This document shows, one piece after another, positions 7,037 through 12,325 of a DNA stretch of 12,325 nt (positions within the stretch are counted from its first letter, which is position 1; the number at the start of each line of letters is the position of its first letter). The notes below the pieces were generated by a model that ran no database searches, was not told the origin of the DNA, and saw only the letters and a list, made by a program, of their open reading frames with translations. Origin of the DNA: CAZIVE01 sp964542435 (lineage in GTDB: Bacteria; Bacteroidota; Bacteroidia; Bacteroidales; Tannerellaceae); NCBI GenBank assembly GCA_964542435.1, contig CAZIVE010000080.1, forward strand, positions 1-12,325, in the 5' to 3' direction. The position numbers and the translations under genes were made by a program.

Positions 7037-7462
7037 TTAATGCATCCACATGGATTTGTCATATCGCCAGCTGTCTTTGACGGCCTCTTTCAAGATCTTA
7101 CTCGAGAAGACCAACAAGACAGAATCCGGCTCTTCTTCTTTCACATAACCGGCGTATCCTTCCGGAACCAGCAGGATGCGACTCTCCTTTTCCGTTAAAT
7201 GATAGACTTCGGGAACCAGATCCGGCGACGGATTCTCCCAATTGTCAATCTTCACGAAAGCCATTGTGAAAGCTCCTTTCACAACATAATACCATTTTCT
7301 CTCATGTTGATGCGCATGCCAGGCACGAATCACCTCCATATCCGCATTACGAATCGTATAAAATCGTCTGACTTCCGTCATATCGAGGTCATTTACAAAC
7401 GTAAGCTGACCTCTTTCATCTACGGCAATGCCGCCTTCCAATAATTCGATCTTCTCTTCCAT
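7037..7462 (-). CDS. WxcM/FdtA-like cupin, putative nucleotide-sugar ketoisomerase or epimerase
   Basis: With the start used here this is a 141-residue single-domain cupin of the WxcM-like/FdtA group, relatives of RmlC that include dTDP-4-keto-6-deoxyhexose 3,4-ketoisomerases. Visible family features are LEGGIAVDERGQLTFVND near the N-terminus, RAWHAHQHERKW with His49, His51 and His53 (the HxH pair is the family's active-site region), VPEGYAGYV, and a C-terminal DSWRYD. The frame runs on upstream to ATG 7613-7615 and a TTG at 7670-7672. I prefer the ATG at 7460-7462 because the product then has the family's usual length, the upstream part looks non-coding in third-position composition, and an exact -7 promoter element lies inside that extension. 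No dTDP-sugar or polysaccharide genes sit beside it, so the substrate is unknown. Annotations using the longer start would give 192 residues. Confidence 0.8.
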   Translation of the reverse strand: MEEKIELLEGGIAVDERGQLTFVNDLDMTEVRRFYTIRNADMEVIRAWHAHQHERKWYYVVKGAFTMAFVKIDNWENPSPDLVPEVYHLTEKESRILLVPEGYAGYVKEEEPDSVLLVFSSKILKEAVKDSWRYDKSMWMH

Positions 7463-7488
7463 CTCTTTCGTATTTCTGTTGAATAGTA

Positions 7489-7496
7489 CAAAGATA
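7489..7496 (-). promoter_or_regulatory. Putative -7 promoter element for the cupin gene
   Basis: TATCTTTG on the minus strand matches TAnnTTTG exactly and ends 26 bases before the preferred ATG at 7460-7462. No clear -33 is seen. If real it rules out the longer upstream starts. No comparably good element was found for enolase in the 245 bases between the two divergent genes. Confidence 0.4.
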
Positions 7497-7707
7497 TTCT
7501 TTTCCAATAGAATCATCACATTTTGCCGTCTATTGTCTTCCTTAAAAATGACCATTGGTTTTTCATTTACTTCTATAGACTCTCTGAAGTAATCCCTTGG
7601 AGTAAAATCTCTCATTCGCCTTCTATTTCTCAGATTCAAAATTATCCTCAAATTTCTTAATTCGATAAACAAGGTTATAGGAATAATGGTTATACGATTG
7701 ATAAATT

Positions 7708-8997
7708 ATGACAGATATGAAAATCAAACAGATTATTTCAAGAGAGATATTGGACTCTCGTGGCAATCCGACTGTTGAAGTCGAAGTGATGCTTGAATCA
7801 GGTGTTGTTGGAAGAGCTTCTGTTCCTTCCGGTGCGTCCACAGGCGAGAACGAAGCTTTGGAACTGCGTGACGGAGATCCGAAACGCTTTGGCGGCAAAG
7901 GTGTATTGAAAGCCCTGGATAATATAAATCGTGTCATTGCGCCGGCACTCATCGGCTGCTCAGCTTTGGAACAAAGGGCTATTGATCATAAGATGTTGCA
8001 ACTCGACGGTACTCCGACGAAATCCAAGCTGGGAGCAAATGCCATTTTGGGTGTTTCGCTCGCTGTTGCCAAAGCGGCAGCCAACTATCTAAAACTTCCA
8101 CTGTATCGCTATATTGGCGGAACAAATACATATATTCTTCCGGTTCCGATGATGAACATCATCAACGGCGGCTCGCACAGTGATGCTCCCATCGCTTTCC
8201 AGGAGTTTATGATTCGTCCAGTTGGTGCACCCTCTTTCCATGAAGGTCTGCGTATGGGTGCAGAAGTTTTCCACGCATTGAAGAAAGTTCTTCATAAACG
8301 CGGACTGAGCACAGCAGTTGGTGACGAAGGTGGTTTTGCTCCTTCATTGAAAGGTACGGAAGATGCCATCGAATCGATCATTGAAGCCATCAAGACAGCT
8401 GGATATGTTCCAGGAAAAGATGTCATGATCGGAATGGACTGCGCTGCATCCGAATTCTATAAGGACGGGATCTACGACTATACGATCTTTGAAGGAGAGA
8501 AGGGGAAGAAGAGAACATCAGACGAACAGATCGATTATCTGGAAGGTCTTTTGAGCAAATATCCCATCGATTCCATCGAAGACGGGATGAGTGAAAACGA
8601 CTGGAATGGTTGGAAGAAACTAACCGACCGCATCGGAAAGAAATGCCAGCTCGTAGGCGACGATCTCTTTGTTACCAACGTAAAATTTCTTGCTAAAGGC
8701 ATTCAACTGGGTTGCGCCAACTCCATCCTGATCAAAGTTAATCAGATTGGTTCACTGAGTGAAACACTGGATGCAATTGAGATGGCACATCGCCATGGTT
8801 ATACGACTATTGTCAGCCATCGTTCTGGTGAAACGGAAGACACGACAATCGCGGATATTGCCGTTGCCACCAACAGCGGACAGATCAAGACTGGCTCAAT
8901 GAGCCGTAGCGATCGTTTGGCTAAATACAACCAGCTGCTCCGCATCGAACAGGAACTGGGAGATTTATCAGTTTACGGTGATAAATCACTTAGATAA
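7708..8997 (+). CDS. eno: Enolase (phosphopyruvate hydratase)
   Basis: Enolase interconverts 2-phosphoglycerate and phosphoenolpyruvate in glycolysis and gluconeogenesis. In many bacteria it is also found on the cell surface or with RNA-processing enzymes. The 429 residues align along the whole family: SREILDSRGNPTVEVEV at the N-terminus, SGASTGENEALELRD for the mobile loop, VGDEGGFAP with general acid Glu207, metal ligands Asp244 (MDC), Glu291 (SIEDG) and Asp318 (GDDLFVTN), general base Lys343 (ILIKVNQIG), the SHRSGETED substrate loop with Arg372 and Ser373, and Lys394 in GQIKTG. The ATG at 7708 is used; an in-frame ATG at 7717 (MKIKQIISREI) is equally family-like. No Shine-Dalgarno is visible, as is common in Bacteroidales. 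It is divergent from the cupin gene and followed by its own hairpin. Confidence 0.98.
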   Translation: MTDMKIKQIISREILDSRGNPTVEVEVMLESGVVGRASVPSGASTGENEALELRDGDPKRFGGKGVLKALDNINRVIAPALIGCSALEQRAIDHKMLQLDGTPTKSKLGANAILGVSLAVAKAAANYLKLPLYRYIGGTNTYILPVPMMNIINGGSHSDAPIAFQEFMIRPVGAPSFHEGLRMGAEVFHALKKVLHKRGLSTAVGDEGGFAPSLKGTEDAIESIIEAIKTAGYVPGKDVMIGMDCAASEFYKDGIYDYTIFEGEKGKKRTSDEQIDYLEGLLSKYPIDSIEDGMSENDWNGWKKLTDRIGKKCQLVGDDLFVTNVKFLAKGIQLGCANSILIKVNQIGSLSETLDAIEMAHRHGYTTIVSHRSGETEDTTIADIAVATNSGQIKTGSMSRSDRLAKYNQLLRIEQELGDLSVYGDKSLR

Positions 8998-9019
8998 TTG
9001 GATAATTAACCCGAATGTT

Positions 9020-9063
9020 ACTGCATGCAGAATGGAAATATGTTTCTACCTGCATGCAGTTTT
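9020..9063 (+). terminator. Hairpin terminator after enolase, with self-palindromic arms
   Basis: ACTGCATGCAG (9020-9030) pairs perfectly with CTGCATGCAGT (9050-9060), and the stem runs into TTTT. The 19-base loop contains a further GAAA/TTTC pairing that would lengthen the structure. Each arm contains CTGCATGCAG, itself a 10-bp palindrome, so the arms could also fold or bind protein singly. It begins 22 bases after the enolase stop. The short T-run makes it moderate rather than strong. Confidence 0.65.
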
Positions 9064-9095
9064 ACCATAATAAAGTAATCTAATCACTAAAGGAT

Positions 9096-9428
9096 ATGAA
9101 GAAAGTAGGAATCATCAGATGTCAGCAGACAGAAGATCTTTGTCCTGGAACAAGCTGCTTCAATGTTTCAAAAGGTGGGAAATTGGCTTTCGAAGCGTTA
9201 GGTGAATGCGAAGTAGTCGGATTTGTATCTTGTGGCGGCTGTCCTGGAAAACATGCTGTTCCTCGAGCCAAAATGCTGGTTGATCGCGGAGCTGAAGTCA
9301 TAGCCCTCGCATCTTGCATCTGTAAAGGTACACCTATTGGCTTTCCCTGTCCAAATGCTGAAATGATGAAGCAAGCCATTCGTAAAAAACTCGGTGATGA
9401 CATTGTCATTCTCGATCATACACATTAA
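9096..9428 (+). CDS. CGGC-domain protein, cysteine-rich putative metal-binding protein
   Basis: This 110-residue protein matches the CGGC domain family, a small group of bacterial and archaeal proteins of unknown function thought to bind metal. It has nine cysteines: Cys9, Cys16, Cys21, Cys38, the signature SCGGCPGK (Cys46, Cys49), SCICKG (Cys74, Cys76) and FPCPN (Cys85). The N-terminal MKKVGIIRCQQTEDLCPGTSC pattern is also typical. It has no signal peptide or membrane segment, so it is probably cytosolic. AAAGGA at 9089-9094 just before the ATG is one of the few Shine-Dalgarno-like sites in the window and fixes the start. It lies 98 bases after enolase beyond a moderate terminator, so it may be served by read-through or by a weak promoter of its own. 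Function is not known; a redox or metal role is inference from the cysteines. Confidence 0.9.
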   Translation: MKKVGIIRCQQTEDLCPGTSCFNVSKGGKLAFEALGECEVVGFVSCGGCPGKHAVPRAKMLVDRGAEVIALASCICKGTPIGFPCPNAEMMKQAIRKKLGDDIVILDHTH

Positions 9429-9461
9429 AGATTGATCCAGGCTTGCCTATAATAAAACAGA

Positions 9462-9498
9462 AAGGAGATTACCTCATTGAGACAATCTCCTTATTTTT
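9462..9498. terminator. Bidirectional terminator between the CGGC gene and tRNA-Arg
   Basis: AAGGAGATT (9462-9470) and AATCTCCTT (9484-9492) form a 9-bp stem; the loop contains a further CTC/GAG pairing. Plus strand: followed by ATTTTT, ending the CGGC transcript. Minus strand: followed by TCTGTTTTATT, ending the tRNA transcript 14 bases after its 3' end. It serves the two convergent genes. Confidence 0.8.
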
Positions 9499-9505
9499 CA
9501 ACCCG

Positions 9506-9579
9506 TGAATTCGGAGGGATTCGAACCCTCGACCCACAGCTTAGAAGGCTGTTGCTCTATCCAGCTGAGCTACGAATCC
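9506..9579 (-). tRNA. tRNA-Arg, anticodon UCU
   Basis: This 74-nt tRNA folds completely by eye. The acceptor is GGATTCG/CGAATTC with one G-U pair, the D-arm is GCTC/GAGC, the anticodon arm is ACAGC/GCTGT with loop CTTCTAA, the variable loop is 5 nt, and the T-arm is GAGGG/CCCTC with TTCGAAT. Loop positions 34-36 read TCT, which decodes AGA and probably AGG arginine codons. The discriminator is A. The 3' CCA is not encoded (CGG follows), so it must be added enzymatically. A consensus promoter lies upstream and a terminator downstream, so it is an independent single-tRNA unit. Confidence 0.97.
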
Positions 9580-9600
9580 GTTACATAGGATTTTCGGCTG

Positions 9601-9631
9601 CAAAGGTAAATCATTTATTCCTAAATTCAAA
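9601..9631 (-). promoter_or_regulatory. Consensus Bacteroidetes promoter of tRNA-Arg
   Basis: On the minus strand TTTG (9628-9631), 19 bp, then TACCTTTG (9601-9608) matches the Bacteroidetes sigma factor consensus at every fixed position and at the standard spacing. The start point would be near 9595, giving a leader of about 16 nt before the mature tRNA 5' end. It is the best promoter in the window and supports assigning the organism to Bacteroidetes. Confidence 0.8.
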
Positions 9632-9695
9632 TTCAATTTTTCCTTTTTCCTCAAGGAATGATAAGCAATACCATTAGAAAGAGACTCAAAAACAA

Positions 9696-11927
9696 TTAAA
9701 ATCCTTGGGAAGGAGGAACAGCATCAGAAGTAATTGCCCATGATTTGTTAGGCCGATTCCCCATAGTCAGTTCCAGCACACCGCCTGAAAGAATATCGTT
9801 ATGAGTAAACCATGTGCGATCGAGGAACTTGCCATTAAGCATAGCAGACTGAATGTATTTATTTTCCCAGGAAGCATTTTTTGCCAATACCGTGAAGCTC
9901 TTCCCATTTTCTAAATTAATAACAACCTTGGTAAACAAGGGGCTTCCTATTGCATAAACAGGAATTCCAGGAGTAACTGGATAAAAACCCATTGCGGAAA
10001 AGACATAAAAAGCAGACATGCCACCGCCATCTTCGTCTCCACAAATGCCCATCAGATCATTTCTGAACCAGCTTTCCATAAGCATTCTTACACGTTTTTG
10101 CGTCTGCCATGGCTGTCCGGCATAATTATAAAGATATGGAATATGAAAACTTGGTTCATTTCCCATAACGAATTGTCCCACCCCACCTGTCGCATCAGGA
10201 TGAACTGCATAATATTGCCATTTAGACACCTTCAGGTCTTCTACAAAAAGGCTGTCGAGTTTTGAAAGGAAAGGACGATTGCCGCCAAAGAGTCTAATCA
10301 AATCAGAAACGTTATGCTGAACATCCCACAGATAAGTCCACGCATTGTTTTCATCATAAAAGGCACGCGATCCGATTCCACCGGAAGAGATATAATTGAA
10401 GGGTTGAATAAAGTTTCCTGCAGAGTCTTTAGGATGAAAAAATCCGGTTGCAGAATTGAATAAATGACGATAGTTATAAGAACGATCAAGGAAGAACTTC
10501 TCGCTTTTCGTGTCAGTCACAGCTTTTGCAAGGCGAGAAATGCACCAATCATCAAATGAAGCTGCCAGCGTGACTGCTACAGATTGACGATTCTCAAAAG
10601 AGTTAACCTGAGGCACAGTCTCTTTCTCTCCCGGATGCAATGCCGGGAACCAACCGTTCTTCTGATAAAAATCGTCCAATGATGTTTTTGGTCCACGATA
10701 CCAAGGTATCATGCTCTCAGTCATCACCGTATGTTGCATAGCTTTGAATGCTTCCTGAACATCGAAACGAATGCCTTTACTCAGAGCATCAGCAAACATG
10801 GCAGCGGCGTGATTACCATTCATACAATGTGCATCACCAAAGACACATGGAAATGTCGGAACCCAACCGGATTGTTCATACATACGTAGATAAGAGGTTA
10901 GTTTCTGAGACTCTGCAGTCGGATTGAGCAGAATCTGCAGCGGATGAAGTGCTCTATAAGTATCCCAAATCCAATCGTCGGTCCAAAACGGAATACCACC
11001 GTCTTCATGTATTTTCCCATCAAAGCCGAGATATTTCCCATCTTCGGAGATATTAATCATCCGTTCATGACAACGATAAAGCGACGTATAAAACACCGTC
11101 TTTTCATTTTCAGTACCGCCTTCAATCTGAATCTTACCCAAAGCATTGTTCCAAACGATCCGTGCAGTCTCTGCAAGTATGCGATAATCAAATCCTGTCT
11201 TATCCTCTTGCATATTCTTCCGGGCTTGTTCCTCACTAATATATGAAATGCCATAACGAAGATTGACTTGATGACTAGCAGCAGCAAACCGAGCAAAAAC
11301 AACGGGATTCTCGCCTGACCTAATTGATCCCGACTCAACTGGAACAGCGTCAAATTCAAGGTAGAAATAGTGTTTTACACCATTAAACAGTTCGTATCCA
11401 CTCCATATTTTTCCATTATGATCAAGTCGTCCTTTGCCTACAGTACGAAGCATGACATATTGCGGACCATTGCTTTCATAATTGAAAGAGAATACAGCGG
11501 AATGCGCGGCAGGAGCGAAATGAACCGTGATGTCACAATCATCCAACCAGACTGAATATTGATAGGGTTTGGAAATCTCCTGATCATAACGATACTTAAA
11601 GTTCGGAGTGAAGTCTATCATTTCACCGGAGAAAGGCATCAACATCAAAACCTCTCCTTGACGATGAGATGGGATATTGAGAGGAAAACCATTCATCCTG
11701 TCTGTCACAAATTCCTGATGCGAAGGAATCATTCGCAGCATACTATTGGGAAGGTGTGTCGTAGGAAATGTTGGGACAAGCAGAAGACTGATATTCCCGA
11801 TTCGATTATTCACATAATCCACAGGATCTTTTCCTTGCATTTGCTGTCCACAGAAAAGCATCAGAATAATAATATAAAATATATTGAAAAAGGAAAACGC
11901 ACCATCATGTTGCCTTATGTTCTCCAT
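9696..11927 (-). CDS. GH92 family exo-alpha-mannosidase, exported
   Basis: Family GH92 enzymes are calcium-dependent, inverting exo-acting alpha-mannosidases that Bacteroidetes use on N-glycans and yeast mannan. The 743 residues show an N-terminal domain opening with DPVDYVNNRIGN and the subgroup sequence LLVPTFPTTHLPNSMLRM, then the (alpha/alpha)6 catalytic domain. That domain contains FWTDDWIWDTYRALHPL, YDENNAWTYLW (Glu526, likely general acid), GNEPSFHIPYLYNY, and GDEDGGGMSAFYVFSAMGFYPV with Asp631 and Asp633 as probable base residues. The Glu-to-Asp spacing is close to that I recall for BT3990. The ATG at 11925-11927 is chosen: it yields an export signal (hydrophobic run about residues 11-25, then CGQQMQG), and a -7 element lies between it and an upstream ATG at 11997-11999. 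Cys26 could be lipidated but the preceding residues are not a good lipobox. No SusC/D partners are visible. Linkage specificity cannot be read from sequence. Confidence 0.93.
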   Translation of the reverse strand: MENIRQHDGAFSFFNIFYIIILMLFCGQQMQGKDPVDYVNNRIGNISLLLVPTFPTTHLPNSMLRMIPSHQEFVTDRMNGFPLNIPSHRQGEVLMLMPFSGEMIDFTPNFKYRYDQEISKPYQYSVWLDDCDITVHFAPAAHSAVFSFNYESNGPQYVMLRTVGKGRLDHNGKIWSGYELFNGVKHYFYLEFDAVPVESGSIRSGENPVVFARFAAASHQVNLRYGISYISEEQARKNMQEDKTGFDYRILAETARIVWNNALGKIQIEGGTENEKTVFYTSLYRCHERMINISEDGKYLGFDGKIHEDGGIPFWTDDWIWDTYRALHPLQILLNPTAESQKLTSYLRMYEQSGWVPTFPCVFGDAHCMNGNHAAAMFADALSKGIRFDVQEAFKAMQHTVMTESMIPWYRGPKTSLDDFYQKNGWFPALHPGEKETVPQVNSFENRQSVAVTLAASFDDWCISRLAKAVTDTKSEKFFLDRSYNYRHLFNSATGFFHPKDSAGNFIQPFNYISSGGIGSRAFYDENNAWTYLWDVQHNVSDLIRLFGGNRPFLSKLDSLFVEDLKVSKWQYYAVHPDATGGVGQFVMGNEPSFHIPYLYNYAGQPWQTQKRVRMLMESWFRNDLMGICGDEDGGGMSAFYVFSAMGFYPVTPGIPVYAIGSPLFTKVVINLENGKSFTVLAKNASWENKYIQSAMLNGKFLDRTWFTHNDILSGGVLELTMGNRPNKSWAITSDAVPPSQGF

Positions 11928-11955
11928 AATATCATTGTATTTAGATTCATGGCAA

Positions 11956-11963
11956 CAAATATA
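11956..11963 (-). promoter_or_regulatory. Putative -7 promoter element for the GH92 gene
   Basis: TATATTTG on the minus strand matches TAnnTTTG exactly and ends 28 bases before the chosen ATG. The -33 region is T-rich without a clear TTTG. The 17-bp dispersed element lies immediately upstream (11974-11990), overlapping where the -33 box would be, so it may be part of this promoter's control. Confidence 0.45.
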
Positions 11964-11973
11964 ATGTTTTTTA

Positions 11974-11990
11974 TGCTGTCCGATAAAAAC
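11974..11990 (-). repeat. 17-bp dispersed element, right copy
   Basis: Identical on the minus strand to positions 15-31 of the plus strand (GTTTTTATCGGACAGCA), again preceded by AATGAC. Here it lies 10 bases upstream of the GH92 -7 element, a place for an operator or -33 region sequence. Confidence 0.5.
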
Positions 11991-12060
11991 ATAAGTCATT
12001 AAAACAGATGAATCGAGAGCTCTTTTGTACGGTAGAAACCTCGCTAAAAGTTTAGATTAT

Positions 12061-12325
12061 AAAGAACTACGAAAACTGCCCCTTTTTCTTTTTTCAACCA
12101 TCGTAGGCGTACGAAAGCTATGCCTTATATTTTACGGAGCCTTTGTAGGCCTACGAAAGCTATGTTTTTTCCCTGTGGAGCCGTTGTAGGCCTACGATGG
12201 CTATGGAAAAGGTCAAAAAATGCCTTTGTAGGGATACAAAAGGAGCTTTTTGGGATTGATCGGTCGTTGTAGGGGTACAAAAGCTCTGTTTTTTTGCCGG
12301 ACCAGCCATTGTAAGGGTACAAAAG
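12061..12325. repeat. Degenerate tandem array, 41/42-bp period, dyad-centred units
   Basis: The gene-free right end holds at least six units whose GTAgg cores begin at 12103, 12145, 12186, 12228, 12269 and 12311, i.e. spacings of 42, 41, 42, 41 and 42. A decayed unit (TACGAAAAC at 12068) precedes them, and the last is cut by the window end. Each unit has a conserved half of about 20 bp, such as GTAGGCCTACGAAAGCTATG, then about 21 bp of less conserved sequence often containing a T-run or A-run. The core is always GTA-N4-TAC flanked by T/C-rich and A-rich arms, so each unit can form a short hairpin; in units 2 and 3 GTAGGCCTAC is a perfect palindrome. The alternating 41/42 spacing breaks any reading frame, so it is not coding. 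At 12000-12060 nothing else is recognisable apart from a very weak similarity at 12028. Confidence 0.8.

Noticed and set aside
9506..9579. tRNA-Arg as an integration site for a mobile element
   Set aside because: No integrase, no repeated tRNA 3' end and no mobility genes are visible in the window.
11928..11999. Upstream ATG start for the GH92 protein
   Set aside because: It would place 24 hydrophilic residues before the signal peptide and lies upstream of the TATATTTG promoter element.
12125..12322. Minus-strand open frame through the repeat array with recurring YPYN-like peptides
   Set aside because: The peptide repeats are a by-product of the DNA repeats; the 41/42-bp spacing shifts the frame between units, and there is no start context or domain.
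12061..12325. CRISPR-like layout (repeat halves alternating with variable halves of similar size)
   Set aside because: Repeats differ from unit to unit, both halves are about 21 bp, spacing alternates 41/42, and no cas gene is in the window.

Overview
The window looks like a chromosomal segment of a member of the Bacteroidales; the genus cannot be resolved from sequence alone. The evidence is the protein content (Bacteroides-type enolase, clustered SbcD/SbcC, a GH92 alpha-mannosidase, a KCGGC heavy-metal-domain peptide, a CGGC-domain protein), the moderate GC content, the near absence of Shine-Dalgarno sites, and repeated matches to the Bacteroidetes housekeeping -7 element TAnnTTTG just upstream of genes. 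One copy, in front of the tRNA, also has a textbook -33 TTTG at 19 bp spacing.

Layout from left to right. On the minus strand, 90-6650 carries a 68-residue HMA metal-binding peptide, a monofunctional haem catalase (with its own terminator and a probable promoter/operator), and the sbcD-sbcC pair, whose stop and start codons overlap as ATGA. Next is a gene-free stretch (6651-7036) with a plus-strand promoter-like sequence followed by two strong hairpins, a candidate small RNA. A small cupin of the WxcM/FdtA sugar-isomerase type (minus) lies divergent from enolase (plus). Enolase is followed by a hairpin terminator and a cysteine-rich CGGC-domain protein (plus). A bidirectional terminator then separates these from a tRNA-Arg(UCU) and a secreted GH92 glycosidase, both on the minus strand. 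The right end (about 12060-12325) is a non-coding array of degenerate 41/42-bp tandem repeats, each centred on a GTA-N4-TAC dyad, running off the window edge.

Functionally, catalase removes hydrogen peroxide and SbcCD processes hairpin or blocked DNA ends, so the left half reads as stress and genome maintenance. Enolase and the tRNA are housekeeping. The GH92 enzyme is an outer-compartment mannosidase without visible Sus partners. No phage, transposase, CRISPR-Cas or recognisable defence cassette is present. The least explained parts are the right-end tandem dyad array, the structured region at 6900-7035, and a 17-bp sequence occurring at both ends of the window in inverted orientation.
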